Of a DNA stretch of 64,000 bases, positions 24,087-35,261 are shown piece by piece. The DNA lies in NCBI RefSeq assembly GCF_041734735.1, contig NC_134878.1, positions 38,600,495 through 38,664,494 on the forward strand, read 5' to 3'. Position 1 is the first letter of the stretch. Every line of letters starts with the position of its first letter. The DNA comes from Babylonia areolata. Lineage: Eukaryota; Mollusca; Gastropoda; Neogastropoda; Buccinidae. Under the pieces are notes generated by a model that was not told where the DNA came from, did not search any database, and saw nothing but the letters and a program-made list of their open reading frames with translations. Both the position numbers and the translations under genes were made by a program.

Positions 24087-24265
24087 GTAATAATAATAAT
24101 AATGATAATAATAATAATAATGGATACTTGTATAGCACACTAACCAGAAATCTGCTCTAGGTGCTTTACAAAAACACTTTTGTTAACATAACACATTACA
24201 TCAATGTTAACACCAAATTTGTGACTAAACACACACAAACAGACACACACACTCTCTCTCTCTCT

Positions 24266-24342
<77 letters not shown>

Positions 24343-24670
24343 TGCATACATACATTTGAACATACATGTGTACCAAACAGCTACCCTCAACACATACGCA
24401 CACACAGGCATGTACAAACATACATAAACACTTGTGCGTCTGTGCGCATGCACACACACACAAAATACACATTCATATACAAGCATGTAGTTATGTACAC
24501 ATACATATATGTATACACACATAGTCAAGCATAGCTAACACAAAGGAAGTGGACCTGCCACAATTGAACTTACTGCTGAGGGAAAAGGTGAGTTTTGAGA
24601 CGAGATTTAAAAGATGCAAGGGAATCAGGATGATGGAGGTTATCAGGGAGCTTGTTCCACAAATGTGTGC
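24087..24670 (+). repeat. dispersed repeat T with internal CA microsatellite
   Basis: Starts with an (AAT)n tract, then ATACTTGTATAGCACACTAA and GCTCTAGGTGCTTTACAAAA, a long CA tract, and a conserved 3' portion (GGTGAGTTTTGAGACGAG... TTATCAGGGAGCTTGTTCCA). A reverse-strand copy of the first half lies at 56540-56839, showing that the unit is mobile or was once so. No coding capacity. Confidence 0.65.
24270..24340. repeat. CA microsatellite
   Basis: A nearly uninterrupted (AC)n tract of about 35 units inside repeat T. Confidence 0.95.
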
Positions 24671-24756
24671 TTGTGTTATTCATTGGTTATTTCATATTTC
24701 ATGTTGTAAAAAGATCAGTAAAAACTTATAAGTGTCCTTGTTGATGCTGTTTCTAG

Positions 24757-24840
24757 CCAAGAAACTTGGTGAACCAGGTGGGTCCCCTGTAAACACGAGC
24801 TTGAACCTGGACTTGCCGCCCTTACAGAGGACTCTGTTCA
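24757..24840 (+). CDS. MCPH1: candidate MCPH1 exon (28 codons)
   Basis: A TTGATGCTGTTTCTAG acceptor with a polypyrimidine-like tract precedes 84 coding nucleotides. These read KKLGEPGGSPVNTSLNLDLP then PLQRTLF, and they end at a near-ideal GTAAGT donor (24841). The exon leaves one base of a codon at its 3' end, which matches the two leading bases of the supported MCPH1 exon at 43599, so the phases fit. Both boundaries are phase 1. The text does not align visibly with a known microcephalin segment, but that part of the protein is poorly conserved. An intron of about 18.8 kb would follow, and further exons could lie within it. The assignment is inference from splice sites, phase and strand. Confidence 0.45.
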
Positions 24841-25339
24841 GTAAGTGGTTTTTCCTCACACATTTCCTATCAGTTACAGCATTTGTCTATTTCCAGATTT
24901 TGATGGTTTGTTGAACATTGTGTAATTTGTATGCCTATCATTTTGGAAGATCATTAACCGGTTCAGTGCCAGGGAAATTAGTAAGAAAGTGCTCACCGCT
25001 TGAGGACTCGGGCTTTTTTTTTTCTTTTTCTTTTTTTTTTCTTTTTCTTTTTTTATATAATTCTAATGGAAAAAAGTATAGAGATACAGAATCTGATATT
25101 TTTCCCCATTTATTTTGATTGTAGATAGCTATTCAAGCATTTGAAAGTGATTGTTGTAATCTTTGTGCTTAAAGAAAGTCTGTTGTAATCTTTGTGCTTA
25201 AGAAAGTCTATTTCCACCTCCACAGAGTGACATCAAAAACAGAAACAAACAAAACAAGAGAGGCAAGGCCTTCAAGACTCACTTGTGATACACTTAAAAT
25301 TTAAAAAAAAATCTAATCGTTAAAATGTGTTCTGTATTT

Positions 25340-25470
25340 GTTATTATAAAGCTTCGCGTTAAAAAAAAAAAGAAAAAAAAGTCCTAACCAGATACGAACC
25401 TCGCGTGTTCAGGTGAGAAGAAACTGCCTAATCCATTACACTATCGTGGCTCCTTAACTGACGTTCTAAA
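25340..25470 (-). repeat. tRNA-derived SINE head
   Basis: Minus strand: GGAGCCACGATAGTGTAATGG (A box TAGTGTAATGG) and, about 45 bases on, a near-B box GGTTCGTATCT (about 25391-25402). The overall layout matches a tRNA head with a degenerate acceptor arm, so I call it a SINE rather than a tRNA gene. Confidence 0.55.
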
Positions 25471-25878
25471 ATTTAACATTTGAACATACTTTTTCAAAGG
25501 GCGATAAATCAATTGCGATATTCGCAGTGAGAACGCTGTTTAAATCATATTATTCTGGTGTATCTTGGGCATTAAAAAAATCTTTAATGGCAATAAAAAA
25601 TTCTTTTTAATGGCTATCGCTGCAATCTCACTGCAACATTTAGCCGTTTTCACTAGATCTAGATAGATGTACAAGTTTAGTTACACCCGCCGGGAATGTA
25701 GTATGATACGGTCGATTCAGTTTCTCTTTTATGTTCATTCTAGTTTTATAGTTTTAAAGTTGATATGAAAATTTAGTATTTTGTTAAACTAATAACATGT
25801 AGAGCCAAGTACAAGTACTTCTAAACGTCGTAAGAAGTGAAAAGGACATCATTTTCAGAAAAGTCAAGACTGGAAATT
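25470..25878. other. AT-rich sequence, probably SINE body or older intron, no gene seen
   Basis: No open frame or exon with splice sites is supported. It lies between the SINE head and the tail of LINE C. Confidence 0.4.
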
Positions 25879-26512
25879 TAAGATAAGATAAGATAAGAAT
25901 AACTTTATTATCTCCAACTGGAGAAATTTGGTCAGGTGCATTATCACAACATAGACAAGTAAACAGCATGGGGACCATAACTGTAAAAGTCAACAACAGC
26001 TTTTACGAATATTACAAAGATACAAATGTAAAAAATATCACATACACCGTTTCATACATACATCCACACACTGCAGGTAATAACTAGTATTCTTAATGTA
26101 AAAACAGAAAGAATTAAGAAACATTATTTGAATATAATTATAAACATAGCCTACTATCCTGCACATTGATTATAATAGACAGATAAGAATAAAGATAAAT
26201 TGCAGAAAACCGCAACCAGATAATCAGCACCCACCCGCACCCCCACCCCCCCCCCCCACCCACCACACACACGCGGATTACTTGATTAAACAAGAGTGAT
26301 AAACATATGTTCTCAAATAAAAGCATTTCACATATTCGCTTTTAAAAACATTGTAATTAATTATTACACTGTAATTATTAACAGAAATATATTTGGAATA
26401 TGGACGTGAGCATTAGACATATTCCATTGTACATTCATCCTGCATGTTGCACATTATTCCTCCTACATATTGCACATTCATTATAACCAATTGTCACGTT
26501 TTTAAGCTCAGT

Positions 26513-26562
<50 letters not shown>

Positions 26563-27490
26563 CACAACACAACACAACACAACACAACACAACACACACG
26601 AGTTATCAAGAATTTAAAAGGTGGATTGAATGTGGAATAAAAGTCTTCAGAGCTCTGGATTTCAGCTTAAAAGTTCTGTAGCATTGTCCTGATGGCAATA
26701 GCTCATAATACTTTGCTAAAATATGGGTGTCATAAGTTGCTATCTGCCTGCTTTTTTTTTAACCACTCGACTTTCATACAGCTCTTGCATACTAGCTTGT
26801 TTCACTCCCACAATTTTACTGCATACACTCATGACATCGTTCAAAACACGCTTACTCCTCACTCCCAAACTTCCATACCAGCACATAAATGAAACTGTGA
26901 GCACGGACTCAATACAACATCAGTAATAACTTTGAAGAATATTTGAATTTATACCAGCATTGCTAAGCTTCTGTAAACAAAAAATTCTAGATTGACATTT
27001 CTTATGAATGGAATCAACATTTCTGTCAAAAGTCAGCTTATTGTCTAAGATGGTCCCTAAATATCTATATTCATTGACCCTCTCCACTGTTTGGCCATCA
27101 ATAACAAGGTTAGCTACAGGCAAGGGGTCTTTACGAAAATCTATTAACATTTCTTTTGTTTTCAATATGTTGAGATCCAGATAGTTTTTCTCACACCAAG
27201 AACAGAACTTTTTAATTTCACTGAAATAAATAGCATCAGAGTTGGACAGATCTTCAGTTGCTGAATCATCAGAATATTTTATGACAGGAGTTTCCTCTGT
27301 GCCTCTGCAGTCATTTGTGTACAGTGTAAAAAGAACAGGGGACAGCACTGTACCTTGGGGTGCACCAGTAGAAGTAGATTTTAGAGAAGAGAGGGCAGAA
27401 TGAAAGCGGACGGACTGAGTTCTATTCAGAAGAAAACTTACTATCCAAAGAGTAAGCTTCGGATCAACATCCATGCCTAGCAGTTTGAGG
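25879..27490 (-). mobile_element. LINE C: CR1/L2-like, 5'-truncated, with RT C-terminal half
   Basis: The minus-strand frame at 26920-27474 shows APQGTVLSPVLFTLYTNDC, IKYSDDSATEDLSN (SDD variant of the catalytic YADD), FCSWCEKNYLDLN, TKEMLIDFRK and YRYLGTILDNKLTFD. This order is typical of CR1/L2/Rex1-type RT. A long 3' UTR with CA and AACAC microsatellites (26517-26600) follows, and the element ends in a (TCTTA)n tail seen as AAGATAAGATAAGATAAG at 25879-25898. The RT start and endonuclease are missing. Confidence 0.85.
26517..26600. repeat. CA / AACAC microsatellite
   Basis: About 20 CA units pass into about nine AACAC units, inside the 3' UTR of LINE C. Confidence 0.95.
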
Positions 27491-27937
27491 GCATCAGTTC
27501 AAGGGTATTAACTTGCATGGTTTGTAATTTTTAACTGTGAATTCCGACTGATTCTGTGGATATTTTTATGGCAGTTTGGGGCATAATCCAGTAAGTGATG
27601 AGGTGTTTACAAATCTTTCTCTGAATAAATATTTAACGGTCTCCTTCTCCAACTTTCCATCACATGTTATCGTGTATTGTCCATTGAATATAGGATTGAA
27701 TGGGCAGGTCAACAACTTGAAACAAAATGGCGTCGTTCGCGTTCGCGAAGAATATGAGCAGGCGCTTTGAATGTGTATAAATATGTGTATGCAGTTTATT
27801 TTTGCCCATGACCTTCAGGGCTCAGCCAACAGATCTGTAAAGTCCACTCGTTGTATTGATTTTAGTATTTTCTGAAAAAGACTACTTGGGCGAATGAACA
27901 TAGTGAAAGCCCTGTTCACTGAGAGTAAAACACGCAA
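27491..27937. other. no gene seen
   Basis: AT-rich text between LINE C and the body of element L. One GC-richer patch (AAAATGGCGTCGTTCGCGTT near 27724-27743) resembles a transposon leader, but no frame extends from it. Confidence 0.4.
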
Positions 27938-28635
27938 GCTTTTTATGTATTGAGTATAATTTCAAAATGTAATGTTTAAGATGAGAAAGATCAGTTTAAA
28001 GCAAATTAAGTCCCCTAGCATTAATTACAGAGTAATTTCCCTTTTTTTACTATCTGCACCAAAACGTTTTAAAAATAAATAAAACTTCCATGCTTAGCAA
28101 AAGAAGTTCCTGTTTGAACAAAAAATGATAATAATGACTGCTCTTGTTGTTGTGTCAGAATATCAGATCAAAGTGCCAAGTTTAGAGAATACAAAAAATA
28201 TAAATATAACAGTCAATGCAGTTTGCATATAATTAGGCTTTTTTTTTTTTTTTGTGTGTGTGCCCATCCCAGAGGTGCAATATTGTTTTAAACAAGATGA
28301 CTGGAAAGAACTGAATTTTTCCTATTTTTATGCCTAATTTGGTGTCAACTGACAAAGTATTTGCAGAGAAAATGTCAATGTTAAAGTTTACCACGGACAC
28401 ACACACACACACACACACACAGACAATCGAACACCGAGTTAAAACATAGACTCACTTTGTTTACACAAGTGAGTCAATAAAATTGGAAATAACATGCTTA
28501 TTGGCAATCTATACCTGCAGAAGAAAATAAAAGCAGTAATATGTTCATGATCAAAATAAGAACGTTTGTAAACTTGAAAGTGAATAACTGTCCCAACAAT
28601 GACAAACAAGGATTCTATCAAGATACAGTCAAACA

Positions 28636-28790
28636 TGTTCTCAACAAGCAGTCAAGTTTTTTCTTTACACCAAAGAGTGTACCCCCTTTAGAAGAGGATC
28701 AAGAGACAGTCAGTAATGTTCTCAACGAGCAGTCAAGCTTTTTCTTTACACCAAAGAGCGCCCTCCCTTTAGAAGAGGAAACTGTTTGAT
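28636..28790 (+). repeat. 81-bp direct repeat, two in-frame copies
   Basis: TGTTCTCAACAAGCAGTCAA at 28636 recurs at 28717 with few changes. The unit is 81 bases (27 codons), and translation gives two copies of VLN-K/E-QSSFFFTPKS followed by a PLEE phrase. It lies within P1. No counterpart was seen in the relative at 62005-63407, so the duplication or the sequence is specific to this copy. The open frame (28541-28789) is not recognised. Confidence 0.7.
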
Positions 28791-28989
28791 GATAATTACT
28801 CCCTCTTGGTTGCAATTGAGGCAATAAGTGTTTCCAGTGCATTCAGTTTGTCCACTCTACAAATTAGCCGGTCAAGTAATCAGTGACAAAAAGCGTGAAA
28901 AAAAAAAAAAAAAAAGAATTTGTGATTTCCCATCCATTGTCTGTCAACCCTGGGTTTCATGAAAATCATGGATTATTGGCTTTTGTCTA

Positions 28990-29940
28990 GTTCCTGCTAG
29001 ATGATCACTGTGAACGATAGAAAGGTCTTGGCCAGTCCTGATGAACTCGAGACATGGCTATACCACTTCGATTTCCTTTGCTTTACAGTGGTTAGTAGAT
29101 CATCATGTGGCCCACTTGCTTGCTTGACTCTTCTATGCACTTCATCGTTTGTGATGTTGTCCCTTTATGTGATGCCAAGGATCTTCCAGAAGCATCTTAT
29201 CTCTGTGGCTTGTATCTTATTTCTCTAGTTCAGCTATCAAGGTCCAGGGAGAGTTACCACTCTTTACTTTTTGTCAAGGTCCATGTTTCGCAGGCATATA
29301 TAAATATGGAAACAAGGAGGTCTGTAAGCCCTCGATTTCTTGCAGTCCCACAGTTTTTCTTGCATGAGATTGTGAGAAATCGTAGTCGTTCCCCTCCCAC
29401 GTTTCTCTCAATTGCGAGAAAACATGGGAGTGAAACAACCACAATTTCTCAAAATCCCACGATTTCTCTCAAAGTGGGCTTACAAGGGCACATTAGTCTG
29501 AGCTGAGCGTGATATTGCTGTCATGGTGTTCACGTGGGTCAGTCATAATCCTCTCCAGGAAGATGTTGAAGAGAGTGGAGGATAGTAAACAGTCTTGACT
29601 AACTCCAACAATTATTCTGAACCAGTCTCCAATGCTGCCATTGAAGTAGACTGCACTGCTGGCCTTTCCATACATACCTTGTATAACCATGATCAAGTTG
29701 GCATTTATGTTGTACAGCGTGATGGTTGCCCACAAGGTTCGTCCCATACCCTGTCAAAGGCCTTCTTAAAATCAACAAAGATATGGTAGAGGTCTTGCTG
29801 GTGTTGTAGGTACATCTCGCACAGTATCTTGAGGTTGAATATTTGTTCTGTTGTGCTGCTTCCTGGTCTGAATCCCGCCTGTTCTGTGATGATATGTTCT
29901 GCACCAAAAACTGAGTCATTCTCACCTGCTGAAAATTGTC
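28990..29940 (-). mobile_element. LINE E: RTE-like RT fragment inserted in P1
   Basis: Minus-strand pieces in order are AGFRPGSSTTEQIFNLKILC and DFKKAFDRVWDE (29740-29870), the GMYGKASSAVYFNGSIGDWF RT region (about 29640-29700) and the LSSTLFNIFLE block (about 29570). Toward 29000 a C-terminal region survives with CETWTLTK and a ...AMSRVHQDWPRPF-like phrase. Several stops and frame shifts are present. The fragment is cut by a small foldback element at 29323-29484. P1 sequence is found on both sides. Confidence 0.75.
29323..29484. mobile_element. small foldback/MITE inside LINE E
   Basis: About 160 bases whose two halves are largely reverse complements. The left side begins TGTAAGCCCTCGATTTCTTG and the right side ends AGTGGGCTTACA. 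The centre (CTCCCACGTTTCTCTCAATT, GCGAGAAAACATGGGAG) is itself palindromic. It interrupts the LINE reading and has no coding capacity. Direct repeats at the ends are uncertain. Confidence 0.6.
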
Positions 29941-30076
29941 TGATTGGATAGATCGACTGGACAAAGCATTGGATATTGCTGTCAGTTTTGTCACTGTCGT
30001 TGTCATCACCCTCAAATTCAAACCAAACATCAGACAAGATAGATACATCTCTCATTATTATTACCACACATAACCA

Positions 30077-30622
30077 TCAACGCAGCTTGCAAAGTTGTGT
30101 TAATCTGTTGACTGAGACCACAGTTTCCAACGCCCTTTTGTATATGATGCAAACCCACTTTTCATGTGCACTCAATGTAGTCCCTCTTACCAAATTTGGA
30201 AGCCATTCTGGAGTAGGGATCATCCATGTGGTACAACACACCCACTGAAACAAATCAGGGCTTGGCACAGCTGTTCTACCACGCCCCCTCCCTCCTGGTC
30301 GTTGGCGTGTTGTCGAGCTTGACCCACGGCCACACTGTATTGTTGGTCTCCAACGTGACACAGACACTGTGACTTGAGCAACACACTCTTCCCCTTCACT
30401 ATCACGGTCACTCACAGCTGCCGATGTTGTACGCTTGCGACTTGGTACTTGGCAAGATGCCCAGTCTCCATCACTATCACTCTCCCCCTCAGACAATGAA
30501 ACTTCATCATCATACGGCAATTCTTCGCCCGAATCTTCATTTTGCTGGCCTGGCTGCAGTCTCAGTTGCTTGTTAACTTGCTCAGTTGTGAAGTGGCATT
30601 GTCTGCTTGTCGATGCAACCAT
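30077..30622 (-). pseudogene. piggyBac-type transposase remnant of P1 (acidic N-terminus)
   Basis: The minus-strand frame from the ATG at 30620-30622 begins MVASTSRQCHFTTEQV. It carries an acidic stretch (EELPYDDEVSLSEGESDSDG), then a basic RGRGRTAV patch, and ends in sequence that also appears, diverged, at 62940-63160 (HEKWVCIIYKRALETVVSVN here). Acidic N-termini of this kind are normal in piggyBac transposases, but the catalytic core (three Asp) is absent. I infer an internally deleted, nonautonomous derivative. Confidence 0.45.
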
Positions 30623-30879
30623 TTTGGAAAATGAGAAGATCGAAGTTGTGGATAAAACTATAATAAATTCACTCAGAAACTTGCAGAAGGACTGAAAAGA
30701 TGGCGTCAATCGATAGAAGGGGATTTGCCTTGTCACATACACAAAATATGGCCTTTCAAACCTCCCCAAAATAAGAGTGGTAGGTTTGTGAACGATCTAC
30801 CCTGATCTGGTTACTTTTTGGCGACATTGGTGGGCTCCCTAGTGGTGCCAAAAGGCGACAACGGCGGCCAAAGTGTTAA

Positions 30880-31839
30880 CTAGCACGTTGTTTACCAACT
30901 TACACAGTGTTAACGTGCACATTGAGACATTGTATTAAGATTACCCTCTTGTACACAGTACACAACCAGTACTGAAATAGATCTGCACATGTCAAGCACA
31001 TAGAAAACTGACCCACAGTCAAAAATATCATTGCACATCATTTCCCAGTGTGTACACATTTTTAAAGCAAATCACTTGACAACAAGGAATAATCATGTAT
31101 CACAAAATAACTGCACTGACAGTGATGCACCCATGAAACAGCACAGCATTACAGCGCTGCACCCACTCACAAATCAGTTAGTCACTGTTGCCTTTTGGAA
31201 TTGTTTGAATCAAAGAGTTCAGCCTACCAGGATTTTACATGGTACTCTCTGCATAGCAGTGAACTTCCCCCAGTAAGACCAGTTACAGAATGTGTAGAAG
31301 ATTCACATGAAGAACACAGAATAACTGCTCTTTGCCTTTCAGTGTACACACACCCATACTAACTTTCTGACTTTCTGAACTGACCATAAACACTTGCATC
31401 AGCCTTACACGGCTAACTTTCTGTTATCAAACATAACACAAATTTATCACCTCTTACTTCTCTCCCCACTCCTATAATAGATCTGTTCAATCCTGCAGTT
31501 GAAAAATTGAAAGTTAATGCTTCTGTTACACCACTTCAATATCTAAGCAGCTTCTTCAGCTTCAAACAAGCCTAGTAATTGTCGGCCTCAAACAAACCTA
31601 GGTGTGGTTCAACAACCACCTAATGTGAGACATGACCACTCTCTGCTGGAGTCTGCAAATCAAGTGTCTAATTAGTGCCTACAATCGCTCACCCAACGAA
31701 CAGACCCTCCAAGCCTCGCTCTGAACAGGAATGACCAACACAGACCTCTATACCTGGGACAGCAATTAGCTCCTCACCTTTTCTGACCTGTCATCCCTTG
31801 CTTGCTAGAGCGAGAAATAAATAAAACCCATCCTGTCAG
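30880..31839. other. no gene seen
   Basis: Noncoding text between P1 and the 3' end of LINE F. Two GTTAAC sites (30875 and 30907 region) with CACGT neighbours form a weak inverted pair. No exon is supported. Confidence 0.45.
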
Positions 31840-32076
31840 AGCATTCACGTCAAACCTTCCCCATTATACAGGGATTAGGCAATGACTGTCAAAACATCTT
31901 TGGATTGGCCTGGATGGGGTAAACAAGAAGGGATTTAACTCTGGCTCGCTCTCCACAATGTTAAGCAGATGACAGTTTTCGCTAAAGCGGCAGCGTTTGT
32001 CTGGCAGTGTCACCGCAGAGCATGACAGTGATGGTGGAGTCTCCTATCGGTCCAACGGATGAGTAGGCAGGCAGGC

Positions 32077-35000
32077 TTATTGGTCGGTGTGTGTCCTCAT
32101 ATGGGAGAAGAGGCCGATTCTGGGTGTGCAGCACTTCCCACAGGTGTTGCAAGGGAAAACGTCTCCACAAGTTGAGCCCTGCTTCCTTCGCTCACGCTTC
32201 TCCATAATGGCCAGCGTTCTCTTGTTTTCAAACATCTTTATGCCACTGGAGCACAGCATCCTCCAGCGAGAGTGGTCAAGGGCGTCAGTTTCCCAGGAAG
32301 TGATGCCTATGTCACAGGCTTTGAGGTTAGTCTTCAAGGTGTCCTTCAAGCACTTGCAGGGTCTTCCAAGTTCACGGTGGCCTTCCTTCAGCTGGCCATA
32401 CAAAAGCATCTTTGGGATCCTGCTGTCTGTCATGCGGACAATGTGTCCTGTCCAGCATAGCTGGCACTGGATCAGCAGGCTTTCGATGCTGGGCAGGCCG
32501 CTCCTCTCTTGGACCTGGAGGTTGGAGACCCTGTCTTGCCACTTTATGCCGAGGTTCTTTCGTAGGCATCTCTGGTGAAACTGTTCAAGTTGTTGAATGT
32601 GACGGCGATATGTCGTCCATGTTTCACAGCAGTACAACAAGGTGGTCAGCACAACAGCTCTGTAGGTTTTGATTTTGGTGCTGAGCCTGATGCCTTTGTT
32701 GTTTCACAGCCTGTTGTTGAGTCTGCCAAAGGTGGAGCTGGCCTTGGCGATGCGCAGCGTCACTTCTGCATCAAGGGCTCTGTTGCTGTGTAGGGTGCTG
32801 CCCAGGTAGCAAAACTTGTCGACTGACTTGATCTCTGTGTCACTGATCTTGATTGCAGGTGGGGGGGAGGCACTGGCGTTCTGTGAGCTAGCTGGTTGGT
32901 ACATGGACTTGGTCTTGCTGAGGCTGATGGTGAGTCCAAAGCACCTGCAGGAGGTTGAGAACCTGTCCATAATGAACTGCATGTCCTCATGGATGTGTGC
33001 AGCAAGCGCAGTCATCAGCAAAGAGGAGCTCTCTCAACAGTGCCTCAAACACCCTGGACCTGGCATGGAGTTGCCACAAGTTTAAAGGTTTGCCATCTCT
33101 GTGAAACTGAATGTAGATGCCCCAGTCACAGTCTTGGAAGGCGTCAATCAGCATGGCAGAGAAGAGAATGGAGAACAGTGTGGGTGCCAGGACGCAGCCC
33201 TGCTTCACTCCATTTACCAAAGGGAATGGATCTGACATGTCAGTGTTTTCCTGTACTCTCGCCTGCATGCCATCATGGAATGACACAATCAGCTGGATTA
33301 GGCTCTCTGGGCTACCAAACTTTAGGAGGATCTTCCACAGTCCACGGCGGTTCACCGTGTCGAAGGCCTTAGTCAGGTCTACAAAGACCATGTGGAGCTC
33401 CTTGTTCTGCTCACGGCACTTCTCTTGCATCTGGCGTACGGCAAACACCATGTCACATGTTCCCCTGCCTGAGTGGAAGCCGCACTGTACTTCAGGGATG
33501 ACTGTGTTGGAGACATGACATGGTCAACCAGTCTGTTCAGTATGATGCGGGCGAAGATCTTGCTGGCGATGCAGAGGAGAGAGATTCCACGGTGGTTATC
33601 GCAGGATGTTTTGTCTCCCTTCCGTTTGTAGATGTGGACAATTGAAGCATCCTTGAAATCCAGGGGGACCTCCCCTCTCTAACAGATAGACTGGAAGAGG
33701 GCAGTCAGCTTGTCTGTCAGCACCTCGCTCCATACTTGTAGATGTCAGCCTGGATTCCATCCACTCCTGGTGCTTTTCCTGACGTTGTCAGCTTCAGGGC
33801 CTTCCGGGTCTCGGCCTTGGTGGGAGGGCTAGCTAGCGAGTCATTGACTGGTAGCTGTGGGAGGGCTGCAATTACCTCGTTAGATATGGATGAGTCCCTG
33901 TTGAGGAGGGTGTTGAAGTGCTCTGCCCAGCGGGCAAGGATGTCTTTCTTGTCTGTCAGGAGGGTGGTCTGGTCCAAGGCTCAGACAGGGGCTGATCCTG
34001 TGACTCTTGGCCCATACACAGCTCAGAGACCATCATGAAAGGTCTTCATGTCGTGAGCATCAGCAGCGGACTGAAGCTCTTCGGACTTTCTCTCCCACCA
34101 GGTGTTCTTCATCTCACGCAGCCTCTTCCGTACGAGTTGCTTGGTTTGCTAGAACTGGTTCTCCTTCCTCTGGCAGTCTTTATTGGAAATGTGATCCTGA
34201 TGCCGTATATGCAGTGTGTTCAGGAGCTTGGAGATTCCAGAGTCGTTCTCGTCAAACCAGTCTTTGTGGCTCCTCTGTTCAAAGCCGAGTGTGTCAGCTG
34301 CTACTGTGTACACAGCATCTCAAAAGCTGCTCCATACCTTGTCTACATCAGTCGATGCAGGAATTTCTTGGAGAGCTGCTTGGATTTGCTGCTGAGGCAC
34401 ATCCTTGGTGATAGGGAGGCGGTGGATGTTCAGTTTCCTAGGGGGTTTCTGTCTGGCTGGTTGGAGCTTGCGTGCAAGTCTGATGTTCATCTTGCTGTGT
34501 ACCAGGTGATGGTCCGACCAACAGACTGCTCCTCTCAAGCAGCGTGTAATGGAAACGTCACCTCTGTCCCTCTGCCGGACAATCACATAGTCCAGCATGT
34601 GCCATTGCTTGGAGCGGGGGTGCATCCATGTATTCTTGTACTTGTCCGCTTGTTGGAAGAGGGTGTTGGTGATGGTCAGTCCATGCTGCGCGCAGAACGA
34701 GAGCAAAAACAGTCCGTTGGAGTTGCACTTGCCAGTGCCGTGCTGTCCTAGGACTTTTGGCCATGAGGAGAAGTCCATGCCGACGCAAGCATTGAATCCC
34801 CAAGGATGATCAGTCTGTCCTTTCTGTCTACCGCTGAAATGGTGTAGCTGAGCTCCTCGTAGAAAGCTTCTTTGATGTCATCAGGGTTTGTCATCGTCGG
34901 GGCATAGCAGCTGATGACTGTGGCGAAGCGATCCTTGGACAGCTTCAGACACAGGGTTATCAGCCTATCGTTTTTCCCATGTGGAAGGCTGTCAAGCTGT

Positions 35001-35170
35001 CGTGCAAGTTTGGTTCGTATGGCAAAGCCCACGCCTGAGGTTCTTGGTGTGCCATCTGGCTTCCCAATGCAGTAGAAGGTGTAGCCCCCTCCAACTTCCT
35101 CCAGCTGGGTTTCACCGGCAAACCTGGTTTCACTCAGGGCTGCTATGTCCACCTGGTAGCGATCAAGCAT
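32077..35170 (-). pseudogene. LINE F ORF2: endonuclease, reverse transcriptase, C2H2 finger
   Basis: Endonuclease at 34320-35170: VDIAALSETRFAGE (catalytic Glu), VISCYAPT, ILGDSM (the usual GDFNA is changed here), TNTLFQQADKYKNTWMHPR, LDYVIVRQ and CWSDHHLVHSKM (catalytic Asp-His). RT at about 32700-33980: SGKAPGVDGIQADIYK, FVDLTKAFDTVNRRGLW, GVKQGCVLAPTLFSILF, LLFADDCAC and FCYLGSTLHSN. The C-terminus at 32077-32652 shows YCCETWTTY, WQDRVSN, a WTGHIVRM block and a finger CNTCGKCCTPRIGLFSHMRT. Breaks: the endonuclease is split between two frames and the RT into four frames. The protein is inactive but every domain is present. Confidence 0.88.
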
Positions 35171-35261
35171 TCTAGCAATGGGTGCTGTGCGTCTTTCTGG
35201 TCTGTCGTCTCTGTCTAAGAGGGTGCGAACATTCCAGGCACCCAGAGTCAGGGCATGACTC

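Larger units (their letters stand above)
25250..28475 (-). mobile_element. GACTCACTTGTG-family element (L) inside P1, itself interrupted
   Basis: The left end is CAAGAGAGGCAAGGCC, TTCAA, GACTCACTTGTGATACAC (25254-25295). The right end is GACTCACTTTGTTTACACAA, GTGAGTCAA (28449-28475). The terminal 12 bases are inverted copies. The body at about 27938-28475 contains the conserved phrases AATTACAGAGTAATTTCCC, GAAGTTCCTGTTTGAACA, CAGAGGTGCAATATTG and a CA tract. Material from about 25310 to 27937 (a SINE and LINE C) is inserted. The restored family length is about 0.6 kb; it is noncoding and nonautonomous. Confidence 0.65.
24958..30875 (-). mobile_element. piggyBac-type element P1, heavily interrupted
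   Basis: Bounded by TTAA at 24954-24957 (then CCGGTTCAGTGCCAGGG) and TTAA at 30876-30879. Its own sequence can be followed by comparison with the uninterrupted relative at 62005-63407. It runs 24958 to about 25250, resumes at 28476 (TAAAATTGGAAATAACATGC, then TACCTGCAGAAG), breaks again near 28990, and resumes at about 29940. The breaks hold a GACTCACTTGTG element, SINE and LINE insertions. Remnant transposase coding lies on the minus strand at the right end. The inner end repeats are poorly matched in this copy, so the right boundary is less sure than the left. Confidence 0.6.

Noticed and set aside
24161-24528. Frames made of His/Thr or Cys/Val repeats on both strands
   Set aside because: These are translations of a CA microsatellite. 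The same applies at 37664-37901, 45436-45867, 50189-50330 and 58555-58782.
28636-28797. CRISPR-like short repeat array
   Set aside because: Only two long direct copies without spacers, in a eukaryotic transposon context.
30880-31839. Host exon in the unique-looking stretch between P1 and LINE F
   Set aside because: Only short frames without paired splice sites were found; the stretch is left as noncoding.
34320-35170. Similarity to craniofacial development protein 2
   Set aside because: That domain is itself derived from an RTE-type endonuclease. Here it is followed by reverse transcriptase, so it is a LINE and not a host gene.
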